This document shows positions 17,051 through 24,744 of a DNA stretch of 64,000 bases, piece after piece. Location: the NCBI RefSeq assembly GCF_003385185.1, contig NZ_PQHZ01000016.1, positions 54,401-118,400 of the forward strand, in the 5' to 3' direction. The translations under genes and the position numbers were made by a program. Source of the stretch: Amycolatopsis palatopharyngis. GTDB taxonomy: Bacteria; Actinomycetota; Actinomycetes; Mycobacteriales; Pseudonocardiaceae. The stretch's first letter is position 1. Each line of letters opens with the position of its first letter. The notes under the pieces are model-generated. The model saw nothing but the letters and a program-made list of their open reading frames with translations. It did no database searches and was not told where the DNA came from.

Positions 17051-17857
17051 ATGCAGACCTCAGCGCAAATTCAGGGTGTGGCCGCCGGAGTTCCGTTCGT
17101 GGCGCTGCCACCTGCCGACGCGTCTGCGGCGGCTCCACTGGTGGTCACCTGGCACCTGATGGACGCACCGCGCAGCGAGGCCGCGATGGCCGCGGCACTG
17201 CCGATGGCCGGACTGCGGGCCTGGCGGGTGTACTTCGGGTTGCCGATGTCCGGCGCCCGGATGCCGGAGGGCGGGTTCGACGAGTTCTTCCGCCTTGCCA
17301 GTGCCGATTACGTACTCAACGTCGCGGAGCCTGTGACCGCGCAGGCCGCCGACGAGTTTCCCGCTGCCCTGACGGAGCTTCGATCCCAGTTGTCTCTGGC
17401 CGAAGGCCCGGTCGGTGTCGCGGGCGGCTCGGCCGGTGCCACGATCGCACTCGAGGTACTGGCCCGTTCCGAGGTGTCCATCGACGCGGCGGCGCTGGTC
17501 AGCCCGGTCACGCAACTGGCACCGGCCGTCGCCGCCAACGAACGGCGGTTCGGCGTCACCTACGAGTGGTCCGAACGGTCTCGTGCTGTCGCGGGAAACT
17601 ACGACTTCGTGCGGCGCTGCGGTGAACTCGACGCGAACGTGCTGCTGGTCGTGGGCGAGCACGATGACATCGCGTTCCGTGAGCCCGCGGCCGCACTGCA
17701 CGAGGTGCTCGGCGAGCGCTCACGCCTGGTCACCGTGCCCGGCATGGAGCACGCCCTGGCCGAGGAGCCAGGTCTGGACGCGGCACCGCAGACCCCGCAC
17801 GCGGCCGTTGTCGACGCCGAGTTCACCGCGTGGTTCGCGCGGCATCTGCGAGCGTGA
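17051..17857 (+). CDS. Alpha/beta hydrolase
   Basis: 268 residues from ATG 17051, chosen over ATG 17045 because GAGGAG is then correctly spaced. The nucleophile elbow GVAGGSAGATIALEVL has Ser127. A later LLVVGEHDDIAF supplies the acid and GMEHALAEEPG the histidine, so a complete triad is plausible. There is no signal peptide. Its last 35 nt overlap the convergent LysR gene. The 219-bp region before it (16832-17050) shows no gene. Substrate unknown. Confidence 0.82.
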   Translation: MQTSAQIQGVAAGVPFVALPPADASAAAPLVVTWHLMDAPRSEAAMAAALPMAGLRAWRVYFGLPMSGARMPEGGFDEFFRLASADYVLNVAEPVTAQAADEFPAALTELRSQLSLAEGPVGVAGGSAGATIALEVLARSEVSIDAAALVSPVTQLAPAVAANERRFGVTYEWSERSRAVAGNYDFVRRCGELDANVLLVVGEHDDIAFREPAAALHEVLGERSRLVTVPGMEHALAEEPGLDAAPQTPHAAVVDAEFTAWFARHLRA

Positions 17858-18797
17858 GCTGATCGGCATCGGGTAGCCAGGATCGCTCGGGATCGTGGTC
17901 GCACCAGCCCTCCGCTCGGCTCGTCCGGCCCAGCAGGGTCAGCATCCGCCGGAGGGCCGGATGCTGACCGTCCCTGCGCCACACCGCCGACCACGGGAAC
18001 AACGGCGCGGGTTCGAACGGCAGTACCCGCAGGTTGAGGTCCGGGGCGAGTTCCATATCGGCCCCTGCCAGCGTGACCCGCTGCCTGCCGTACCTGGTCT
18101 GTTCCAGGGTGTGCCGCAGATCGAAGCTGACGCCGGAGTCGTCGATCGGGACGTCGAAGGCCGCGCACATATGCCGCAGGTAGGACAGCCACTCCACCGG
18201 CCCGGCCAGCGACGGCAACCAGATCCCCTCGGCACGCAGATCGGCCCACCTGATCACCTTCCCTCCGGCGAGTGGGTGCTCCGGCGCCAGCAGGGCGACC
18301 AGTGGTTCGAGGCGGACGAGCCGGTGTTCGAGTTCCGTGGGCAGATCCCGGCCGAGGTCGTTCACCCGGCCGAACGCCACGTCGATCTCGCCCAGCACCA
18401 GTGGGTCCAGTGCGTTGGCGAGGCCGTGGCGAGCACCGCGTTCGATTCGTAGTTCCGGATCGCGAACGGCGAGTCTGCGCAGGATGCGCATCGGTGCGAG
18501 GCGGTTGTCGATCAGGTCGACCCGCAGCGGCCGGTCCCCCTCCGTCATCGCGGCGAGCGCGGTGTCGGCGGCGCGGATCAGCGCACGAGCATGGGGCAGG
18601 AACCGCTCGCCGTCCTCGGTCAGCTCCACCGATCGGTTGGTGCGGAGGAAGAGCGGCCGCGCCAGTGATTCCTCGAGCTTACGGATGCGTTTGGACAACG
18701 CCTGCTGGCTGAGGAACAGTGTTTCCGCGGCCCGGCTGAAGTGGCGCCGCTCAGCGGTGACCACAAAGGCCCGTACCTGGGCGAGATCGAGTTCCAC
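17823..18797 (-). CDS. LysR-family transcriptional regulator
   Basis: 324 residues. The N-terminal winged helix (MELDLAQVRAFVVTAERRHF, SQQALSKRIRKLEESLARPL, FLRTNRSVELTEDG) is classical LysR. The remaining ~230 residues form the periplasmic-binding-protein-like inducer domain. It is convergent with, and overlaps by 35 nt, the alpha/beta hydrolase, so the usual divergent LysR-target layout is absent and the target is uncertain. Confidence 0.92.
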   Translation of the reverse strand: MELDLAQVRAFVVTAERRHFSRAAETLFLSQQALSKRIRKLEESLARPLFLRTNRSVELTEDGERFLPHARALIRAADTALAAMTEGDRPLRVDLIDNRLAPMRILRRLAVRDPELRIERGARHGLANALDPLVLGEIDVAFGRVNDLGRDLPTELEHRLVRLEPLVALLAPEHPLAGGKVIRWADLRAEGIWLPSLAGPVEWLSYLRHMCAAFDVPIDDSGVSFDLRHTLEQTRYGRQRVTLAGADMELAPDLNLRVLPFEPAPLFPWSAVWRRDGQHPALRRMLTLLGRTSRAEGWCDHDPERSWLPDADQLTLADAARTTR

Positions 18798-18862
18798 GCT
18801 GCACCGGCTCCCTGGGTTCTGTTTCCTCAGATTAACCGCGTAGTCCGGCGAAGCGTGGCGAA

Positions 18863-18895
18863 CCGGGGGAAGGCGCGCAGTGCGCCTTCCCCCGG
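18863..18895 (-). terminator. Hairpin terminator of chitinase gene
   Basis: A perfect 14-bp stem with arm CCGGGGGAAGGCGC and a 5-nt loop begins 18 bp past the chitinase stop codon (18913) on the minus strand. It separates chitinase from the LysR promoter. Confidence 0.8.
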
Positions 18896-18912
18896 CCGCG
18901 CGGGACGTTCGA

Positions 18913-19812
18913 TCAGCAGTACAGGTTGTCGCCGGCGGTGGTGCCCACGATCTGGGTGAACCGCTGGTAGGCGTCGACCCGGCTCTGCACCTGCCCCGGG
19001 TTACGGCCGTCGCATTCGAGCGCTCCGTTGATGCTGCGAATCGTCTGTCCGAAGCCGTGGCCGTTGACCATCGCGTGGTGGCCGGTCATCGTGCCGGGGC
19101 CGCTCTGGGTGTTCCAGTACCAGAGCGCCGTGCGCCAGGCCACCGCCGCGTCGTTCTGCACCAGGTAGGGATTGTGCAGCAGATTGAGTCCCAGAGCGTC
19201 GCCCGCTGCCTTGTAGTTGAAGTTCCAGCTGAGCTGGATCGGACCGCGGCCGTAGTACGCCGCCTGTCCCGCCGGGCAGCCGTAGGGCTGGCTCGCGTCG
19301 CAGTAGTGCGGGTAGTTGTCGGTGTTCTGCTCCACGATGTGCACGAGGCCGCCGGTCTCGTGGTTGACGTTGGCCAGGAAGGCCGCCGCCTCGCGCTTCC
19401 TGACCGTATCGCTGCCGGTGTTGGCGAAAGCGGGATACGAACTCAGCGCCGCGGTCAGTCCACTGTAGGTGTAGAAGGAGTTCCGGCTCGGGAACATCTG
19501 GTTGAACATGGCCTCGCTGACGACGAAGCCCGAGGGGTTCGGGTCGGTCGGTGTGCTGCCACCGCAGGTCCCCTGGTCGGCCCACACTCCGGAACCGCCG
19601 GTGCTGGGAATCTCGTTCTGGGTCCACCACTTCGCGGACCAGTTGTGCCCACTGTGGGAGACCGTGGTGCCGCCCCAGTACGCCGCCGAGGAGTTCCAGG
19701 GTGTCGCGCAGTCCGCGGCGGACGCTGTGGATGCCGGTAGGACGACGGCCAGGACACCGGCCACGGCCATGGCGAGCAGGCTCGCCGTTATCCGGGAACG
19801 ATTCAGTTTCAT
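18913..19812 (-). CDS. Secreted GH19 chitinase with CBM5/12 domain
   Basis: 299 residues from ATG 19812, preceded by GAAAGGTG. Residues 1-32 are a Sec signal peptide (positive MKLNRSR, hydrophobic core, ASTASA cleavage region). Residues ~35-82 form a CBM5/12 chitin-binding module with AKWWTQNEIP. After a short PTDPNPSG linker comes a GH19 catalytic domain: Glu152 in NVNHETGG is the general acid and Glu161 in HIVEQN the candidate base. YYGRGPIQLSWNFNY and the C-terminal LYC are typical. It hydrolyses chitin beta-1,4 links by inversion. A near-perfect DasR-type site lies upstream, so induction by N-acetylglucosamine is expected. Confidence 0.95.
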   Translation of the reverse strand: MKLNRSRITASLLAMAVAGVLAVVLPASTASAADCATPWNSSAAYWGGTTVSHSGHNWSAKWWTQNEIPSTGGSGVWADQGTCGGSTPTDPNPSGFVVSEAMFNQMFPSRNSFYTYSGLTAALSSYPAFANTGSDTVRKREAAAFLANVNHETGGLVHIVEQNTDNYPHYCDASQPYGCPAGQAAYYGRGPIQLSWNFNYKAAGDALGLNLLHNPYLVQNDAAVAWRTALWYWNTQSGPGTMTGHHAMVNGHGFGQTIRSINGALECDGRNPGQVQSRVDAYQRFTQIVGTTAGDNLYC

Positions 19813-19868
19813 CAGCGGTACACCTTTCGTGCGGCTTGACCGGACACGATCGGCCACCACTTAACGGG

Positions 19869-19884
19869 AATGGTCTAAACCATA
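19869..19884. promoter_or_regulatory. DasR-responsive element (dre-like operator)
   Basis: AATGGTCTAAACCATA matches the published DasR consensus core TGGTCTAGACCA with a single change (G to A in the centre). It is 57-72 bp upstream of the chitinase start codon. In Streptomyces, DasR (GntR family) represses chitinolytic genes through such sites and is released by aminosugar phosphates. Confidence 0.8.
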
Positions 19885-19918
19885 CAACCTACGAAGGGAC
19901 CGTTCGGCGCTTCGCGGT

Positions 19919-20908
19919 TCAGTCCGCGAGGTGCTGCGGCAGGTCGAACTTCTCGAACAGCCCTGTGTCGAGGAAGTTCGCCACGTGGGTGATCCGGTTC
20001 CCGGTGAGCGTGAGGACCTGCAGGTTGAACGGCAGGAAGTGGGTACCGGATCCCGCCGGGGCGCGGAGGTACTGCGCGAAGGCGGGCTGCCCGTTGGCGC
20101 TGGTGCGAACCATCCGGATGTCGTCCGGACCGCCGGGGCAGCGGACGGCGAGGTGTCTCCCGACGTGCTCGGGGCCCCGGTACCACTCGCTCAGCGGCGG
20201 CATCTCCCAGACGACGTCGGTACTGAACAGTTCGACGATGGCAGGGACGTCCTTCTTCTCGAAGGCCGCGACGTAGCGATCGAGTAGCTCCCGCTGCCCC
20301 GGTGTCGAGGGTTCGGTGACCTCGTCCTCGTTGGGCGCCGCCTGGTCGAGCTGGGCCCGTGCGCGCTGCAGAATGCTGTTCACGGCGGCGGTCGAGATGT
20401 CGAGCAGTTCGGCGACCTCGGCGGCCCGCCAGGCGAGCACGTCGCGCAGCAGCAGGACGGCCCGTTGACGGGGTGGCAGATGTTGCAGCGCCGCGATCAG
20501 CGCGAGCCGGGTGCTCGCGCGCATTGAGACGATGGCCGCTGGATCGGTTCGGGTAGCACCGATCATGGCGTCGGGGACCGGCTCCAGCCAGGGCACATCG
20601 GGTTGTTCGGCGACCGGCGTATCCGGGTGGGCGCTTCCGCCGAGTCCTGCGGGCATCGGCCGCCTGCGCCTTCCCTCGAGCGCGGTCAGGCAGGTGGTCG
20701 TGGCGATCCGGTAGAGCCAGGTGCGCAACGACGAGCGTCCTTCGAACTTGTCGTAGGCGCGCCAGGCTCGCAGATAGGTCTCCTGTACGAGGTCCTCGGC
20801 GTCGTGCACCGAACCCACCATCCGGTAACAGTGCGCGAGCAGTTCCCGGCGGAACGGGTTGGCCTTGGCCAGGAAATCGTCGTTGACCGTAGTAGTCGCG
20901 CTGGCCAC
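19919..20908 (-). CDS. ECF sigma factor with SnoaL-like C-terminal domain (SigG/SigJ type)
   Basis: 329 residues from GTG 20908, with GGAAAGGA 8 nt upstream. Sigma region 2 is seen in RRELLAHCYRMVGSVHDAED and LVQETYLRAWRAYDKFEG; region 4 in LPPRQRAVLLLRDVLAWRAA and STAAVNSILQRARAQL. Residues ~205-329 form a SnoaL-like fold (RYVAAFEKKDVPAIVELFS, EWYRGPEHVG). Such tails in ECF41-type factors modulate activity in place of an anti-sigma factor. The gene follows a MarR gene on the same strand, next to a carboxymuconolactone-decarboxylase-like gene, the context often reported for ECF41-type factors. Confidence 0.9.
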   Translation of the reverse strand: MASATTTVNDDFLAKANPFRRELLAHCYRMVGSVHDAEDLVQETYLRAWRAYDKFEGRSSLRTWLYRIATTTCLTALEGRRRRPMPAGLGGSAHPDTPVAEQPDVPWLEPVPDAMIGATRTDPAAIVSMRASTRLALIAALQHLPPRQRAVLLLRDVLAWRAAEVAELLDISTAAVNSILQRARAQLDQAAPNEDEVTEPSTPGQRELLDRYVAAFEKKDVPAIVELFSTDVVWEMPPLSEWYRGPEHVGRHLAVRCPGGPDDIRMVRTSANGQPAFAQYLRAPAGSGTHFLPFNLQVLTLTGNRITHVANFLDTGLFEKFDLPQHLAD

Positions 20909-20934
20909 GATCGTTGTCCTTTCCGCCAGGGCGG

Positions 20935-21456
20935 TCAGCCGCCGAACCAGCCCGCCACATCCATCCGGAAACCGTCTGCCGGTGCCATGGTGCGCAGCGC
21001 GGCGGTCAAGTCGGCCAATCGCCGGGCACCGAGGTCCGCGGCCCATTCGGCCCGCAGTTGCTCGAAGATCGCGGCGGATCGGGCGAGTGCGTCGATTCCC
21101 CTCGGGGTGAGTGTAACCAGCATGCGTCTGCCGTCGGCGGCGTCCGGAAGCCGTTCCACGTAACCGAGACGCGTCAGCCGCTCGACCGTCTTGCCCGCCG
21201 CCTGTTTGGACACGCCGAGCCGCTTGCCCAGTTCACTCGCGGTGACGCCGTCCTGTCCGATCGCCTGCATCGCGAAGCCGTACGCGGGACGTACCTCCGG
21301 ATGCCCCTGCTCGGCCAGTTCGTCGTGCAGCCGGTCGATGAGTGAGCGAAAGCCGGCGAACAGGAGAAGGGGCAGCTCCCAGGCGGGCCCCTGTTGGGGA
21401 GCAGGGTTGGCAGATTCGACAACCTGGTTTACTGTTTCCCCTGGATAGTCAACCAT
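20935..21456 (-). CDS. MarR-family transcriptional regulator
   Basis: 173 residues from ATG 21456. The winged helix is clear: DGVTASELGKRLGVSKQAAG, KTVERLTRLGYVERLPDAA and DGRRMLVTLTPRG. The start codon lies inside a near-perfect palindrome, so the protein probably represses its own gene and the divergent CMD gene. No good ribosome site precedes it, so translation may be leaderless or initiate a few codons later. The ECF sigma gene follows 26 bp downstream and is probably co-transcribed. Confidence 0.88.
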   Translation of the reverse strand: MVDYPGETVNQVVESANPAPQQGPAWELPLLLFAGFRSLIDRLHDELAEQGHPEVRPAYGFAMQAIGQDGVTASELGKRLGVSKQAAGKTVERLTRLGYVERLPDAADGRRMLVTLTPRGIDALARSAAIFEQLRAEWAADLGARRLADLTAALRTMAPADGFRMDVAGWFGG

Positions 21457-21464
21457 GTTGTCTA
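21446..21464. promoter_or_regulatory. MarR-type operator over the marR start codon
   Basis: TAGTCAACCATGTTGTCTA is a 19-bp palindrome: seven of nine symmetric pairs match around the central A. It covers the MarR start codon (21454-21456) and is 21 bp upstream of the divergent CMD start (21485). MarR proteins usually bind 16-20-bp palindromes of this TAGNNAAC type. Confidence 0.6.
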
Positions 21465-21484
21465 GTTTAGCCGAGAGGGAGCAC

Positions 21485-22066
21485 ATGCCCGAGAACCTGT
21501 TCGCCGAACACACTGTCGAGTCCGCGCCACCCGCATCCAGGCGTTCGATGGAGGCCACCCGCAAGCGTCTCGGTTACCTGCCTTCGCCGGTCGCGCGGCT
21601 GGCCACCTCGCCGCACCTGCTGGACGGCTTCCTGCAACTCAGCGCGATGTTCGAGATGGCAACCCTCGATCCGGTGGCCAGGGAAGTGGTGATCATGACG
21701 ATCGCGACGCGCAACGGCTGCCATGTCTGCGTCGCCATGCACTCGGCGAAACTGGTCAAGATGGGCGAGGCAGACGAACTCGTGTCGGCACTACGTGAGC
21801 AACGGCCGCTGCGGGATGCCCGGCTCGACGCCATCCGCGAGTTCACCATCGAGGTCCTCGCGAGCGCCGGTGCGGTCTCAGGCGAAGCGTTGCGAGCCTT
21901 CCTCGCGGCCGGGTTCAGCGATCGCAACGCTCTTGAAGTCGTTCTGGGCATCGGGACCTACACGATGTCGACTCTGGCGAACCGGCTTACCGAAGCGCCC
22001 CTGGACGACCAGCTCGCGGCCTTCGCCTGGTCCGAAAAGCGGCCGGGCCCGCAGGCCCGGCCGTGA
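21485..22066 (+). CDS. AhpD/carboxymuconolactone decarboxylase-like protein
   Basis: 193 residues from ATG 21485, with GAGAGGGA at good spacing. The CMD-domain redox motif is NGCHVCVAMHS (CxxC plus His), as in AhpD-like peroxidase partners, following VVIMTIATR. C-terminal IGTYTMSTLANRL is typical of the helical trimer/hexamer fold. Probable thiol-based oxidoreductase. It diverges from the MarR and ECF sigma genes, so an oxidative or electrophile stress response module is likely. Confidence 0.87.
   Translation: MPENLFAEHTVESAPPASRRSMEATRKRLGYLPSPVARLATSPHLLDGFLQLSAMFEMATLDPVAREVVIMTIATRNGCHVCVAMHSAKLVKMGEADELVSALREQRPLRDARLDAIREFTIEVLASAGAVSGEALRAFLAAGFSDRNALEVVLGIGTYTMSTLANRLTEAPLDDQLAAFAWSEKRPGPQARP
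22041..22062 (+). terminator. Hairpin over the CMD gene stop
   Basis: GGCCGGGCC, a CGCA loop and GGCCCGGCC form a perfect 9-bp stem that overlaps the last codons of the CMD gene, with a convergent gene ending at 22094. A terminator role is plausible but no U tract follows. Confidence 0.45.
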
Positions 22067-22093
22067 CGCGGCGGGTCGGCCGTGAACGCAGGG

Positions 22094-22486
22094 TCACGGT
22101 CTGGCGAGCTGTCTGCTTGCCGCCTCGGCCATTTCCAGCTCCTGGCCCAGTTGTGCGCTGATCAGGTGAGCGCGCGCGAGTGCCGTGGTCGCGTCGAACA
22201 CCGAGTCGGTGAGGCGGTCGAAGTTCACCTCACTGTCCGTATTGTCCGCGCGCCCCAGTTCACCCGACCACATCTTCTGCTCGAGCCATCTGCTCATCTC
22301 GGGCAAGCTCCGGGAGAGGCTGTTCACCAGCAACTTCAGTGATCCGAGGACCTGGTAGACGTCGGCAGGTCCGTCGACGCACTCGTCTCCGCAGGTCCGG
22401 TGGTACAGGTCGTGGGTCGCCCGTTCGGCCTGCGCAGCGAGGTCGGTGGCCGCAGCATCCAGGTCGCTGTTTCGCGGTACGTCCAT
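22094..22486 (-). CDS. Hypothetical small helical protein
   Basis: 130 residues from ATG 22486, with GAAGGA 8 nt upstream. It appears fully helical and acidic, without signal peptide or membrane segment. The two cysteines in TCGDECVDG near residue 35 may form a disulfide or metal site. Later segments are SLKLLVNSLSRSLPEMSRWL and HLISAQLGQELEMAEAASRQ. I do not recognise a named family. It is transcribed alone; the 236 bp upstream (22487-22722) hold no convincing gene. Confidence 0.7.
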   Translation of the reverse strand: MDVPRNSDLDAAATDLAAQAERATHDLYHRTCGDECVDGPADVYQVLGSLKLLVNSLSRSLPEMSRWLEQKMWSGELGRADNTDSEVNFDRLTDSVFDATTALARAHLISAQLGQELEMAEAASRQLARP

Positions 22487-22722
22487 GATGCGAGTCCTTC
22501 GTCGGTGGGTACCTGTCGAACTACCCCCAGGTTCGGCGTACAAACCGGAAGCGGGAGATTCGTTCAGCGCTCCTGCGGCAACCGCAGCTCCGCGAGCCCG
22601 GGGATGGCCGGTGCCGGTAGGGCCGTCGACCTCCCGGTAGACGTCCTCCGCGTCCGCTGCGTCCTGCTTCCCGCTGGAGCCTGCAGGACACCGTCCGGCC
22701 CAACTACCGTCCCATGTGGACG

Positions 22723-23325
22723 TTATTGCACGATCAGTGCCTGCCGTACCATCCACGCGATACCGTCGGCGGTACTTGCCGGTGTGCCAGACGGCTGCAT
22801 TACGTGGCTGAGCACGAACCGGACGACGACGTCGATCGTCACCGCCAGCCTGTCCTCGTCCAGCGGCAGGGTGAACGCGGCGAGGCGATCGGTGATGACG
22901 CTTTTCGCGGTGGCAAGCAGGGAGTCGGCGTGGGTGGTGAGCAACGGCAGTAGGTCGGTGCCCGCGCCGTGCGTGGCCGAAACTATCGCGTGCAGCAGCG
23001 TGTTGTCCCTGGCCAGCTCCAGCACTCCCCGTGCCGCTTCCCGGATGGCCTCGACCAGGTCGTCCGGGTGCTGGTCGAGCGCCGCCTCCACCACGCGGAG
23101 GAACCGGTCCAGCTCGGTGAGCACCATGGCCTCGGCGAGTGCGGTCTTCGAGCCGATCTCGTTGTACACCGTCTGCCTGCTGACCCCGACCTCGTCTCCG
23201 AGGCGAGCCATCGTGACCGTGGCCCATCCGGAACCCGTCGTCAGCTCGACCGCCGCGGCGATGATCCTTCGTCGCAGTGCGGTCCCGTTCTCCCGTGCGG
23301 TCGCCGACGCAGTCATGGTGACCAT
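22723..23325 (-). CDS. TetR-family regulator of the alkane operon
   Basis: 200 residues from ATG 23325 (ATG 23316 is an alternative). The N-terminal HTH is LRRRIIAAAVELTTGSGW, MARLGDEVGVSRQTVYNEIG and SKTALAEAMV. The start is 1 nt after the reductase stop, so it is the last gene of the alkane hydroxylase operon. TetR genes at this position (AlkX-type in Dietzia and related genera) repress the operon and respond to fatty acids; the same role is inferred here. Repeats upstream of alkB are candidate sites. Confidence 0.88.
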   Translation of the reverse strand: MVTMTASATARENGTALRRRIIAAAVELTTGSGWATVTMARLGDEVGVSRQTVYNEIGSKTALAEAMVLTELDRFLRVVEAALDQHPDDLVEAIREAARGVLELARDNTLLHAIVSATHGAGTDLLPLLTTHADSLLATAKSVITDRLAAFTLPLDEDRLAVTIDVVVRFVLSHVMQPSGTPASTADGIAWMVRQALIVQ

Positions 23326-23326
23326 C

Positions 23327-24550
23327 CTAGGCAGTCGCGGAGGCCTTCCCCGCGTCGGCGAATGCCAAGGCCTCCGTCCAGGGTCCGCTGTCCGCGATCC
23401 GCTTGCGGTACTTCATGATTTCCTTCGGCCGGTCCACCGTGAGCGCTCCGGCGATCCGGTCCCCGCGCCGGTAGAGCGCGACCAGGCCCGCGTCGTCCCG
23501 ACGGAGGACCGCGACCTCGTCAGCACGAGCGGTGCCGACGAACTGCAGCCGGTGGGCGTACCAGTCGGACCAGAAGTACGGCACCGTCGCCAGTGCTCTC
23601 GCCCCCGCGGGGTCCACGGCGTGCCGCGCCGCGGCCGCTCCCTGTTCCGCCGCATTCGTCCAATGCTCCAGCCGCATCAGCTCGCCGTCGAACAGCGGGT
23701 TGGCGACGTGCGCGACATCGCCAGCCGCGTACACCCCCGGCGCGCTGGTCGCGAGGGTCGCGTCACACACCACTCCGCGATCGGATTCGTGCAGGTCGAC
23801 ACCACTGCCTTCCAGCCATCCGGTGGCCGGAGTGACGCCGATCCCGAGAACGACCAGGTCCGCGGGGAGTGCGGCCCCGGAGTCGAGTCGTACGCCGGTC
23901 ACCCTGCTCCCGGTGGACTCGATGCCCGAGACGCCGGTGCCGAGGCGAAGCTCGGTGCCGTTGGCGCGGTGCAGTTCGGCGCACGCCAGACCGGCCTCGC
24001 TGCCGATGGCTCGGCTCAGCGGTACGTCGAGTGCCTCGACCACTGTGACCGGCAGGCCACGTCCGCGCGCGGCCGAGGCTACTTCTGAGCCGATGAAGCC
24101 GGCACCGATCACCACTGTTCGCGCACCGGCATCCAGTCCATTTCGGATCGACACAGCGTCGTCCTTTGTGCGCAACGCGTGTACTCCCGCGACGCCAGCC
24201 GTACCCGCAAGCGAGCGCGGCGTGGCGCCGGTGGCGATCACCAGCGCGTCGTATGGCAGCCCCATTCCCGCGACCGTGACTTCGCGGGCGGTGGTGTCCA
24301 GTCCCTCGGCCGGAGCCCCGAGCAGTAGGTCGACGTCCAGCTCCTCGCGCAGCTCGCGTTCGGGCCGGAACGGCACCACATGCGCCGGGCCGTCCTGCCG
24401 GAGGAACGCCTTGGACAGTGGCGGCCGATCGTATGGCAGGTGCTCCTCCGCGCCCACCAGGACGATCTCCCCGGTAAAGCCGTTGCGGCGTGCGGACTCC
24501 ACGGCCCGGAGGCCTGCCAGTGACGCGCCCACGATCACGAGCCTGCGCAT
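23327..24550 (-). CDS. Rubredoxin/ferredoxin NAD(P)H reductase (FAD)
   Basis: 407 residues. Two dinucleotide-binding folds: FAD at the N-terminus (LVIVGASLAGLRAVESAR) and NAD(P)H at ~145-165 (TVVIGAGFIGSEVASAARG). The FAD-specific GVYAAGDVAHV is at ~272-282, and the C-terminal reductase domain is KEIMKYRKRIADS. This is the oxygenase-coupled ferredoxin reductase group. It starts 2 nt after the ferredoxin stop and is followed immediately by TetR. It supplies electrons from NAD(P)H to the ferredoxin and/or the rubredoxin domain of AlkB. Confidence 0.92.
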   Translation of the reverse strand: MRRLVIVGASLAGLRAVESARRNGFTGEIVLVGAEEHLPYDRPPLSKAFLRQDGPAHVVPFRPERELREELDVDLLLGAPAEGLDTTAREVTVAGMGLPYDALVIATGATPRSLAGTAGVAGVHALRTKDDAVSIRNGLDAGARTVVIGAGFIGSEVASAARGRGLPVTVVEALDVPLSRAIGSEAGLACAELHRANGTELRLGTGVSGIESTGSRVTGVRLDSGAALPADLVVLGIGVTPATGWLEGSGVDLHESDRGVVCDATLATSAPGVYAAGDVAHVANPLFDGELMRLEHWTNAAEQGAAAARHAVDPAGARALATVPYFWSDWYAHRLQFVGTARADEVAVLRRDDAGLVALYRRGDRIAGALTVDRPKEIMKYRKRIADSGPWTEALAFADAGKASATA

Positions 24551-24552
24551 GG

Positions 24553-24744
24553 TCAGTCCCGCAGACTCAGTGCCAGCACCGGGCAGGAGTCGACGGCGGC
24601 CGTCAGATCCTGGCGGTGTTCCTCGCCGGGGTGTTCGTCGAGGACGAGCATCGTGCCGTCGTCCTGTACCTCGAAGAACTCCTGGGCCATCGCCTCGCAC
24701 ATGCCGAGACCCGCACACTTGTCCCGATCGACCTCGATACGCAT
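24553..24744 (-). CDS. Small [3Fe-4S]-type ferredoxin
   Basis: 63 residues: MRIEVDRDKCAGLGMCEAMA with Cys10 and Cys16, then DSCPVLALS with Cys54. The Cys-x5-Cys...Cys-Pro arrangement lacking the second internal cysteine is that of [3Fe-4S] ferredoxins that serve P450s and other oxygenases in actinobacteria. Its ATG overlaps the alkB stop (TGATG) and the reductase follows 2 nt later. It provides a second electron carrier next to a rubredoxin fused to AlkB. Confidence 0.9.
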   Translation of the reverse strand: MRIEVDRDKCAGLGMCEAMAQEFFEVQDDGTMLVLDEHPGEEHRQDLTAAVDSCPVLALSLRD

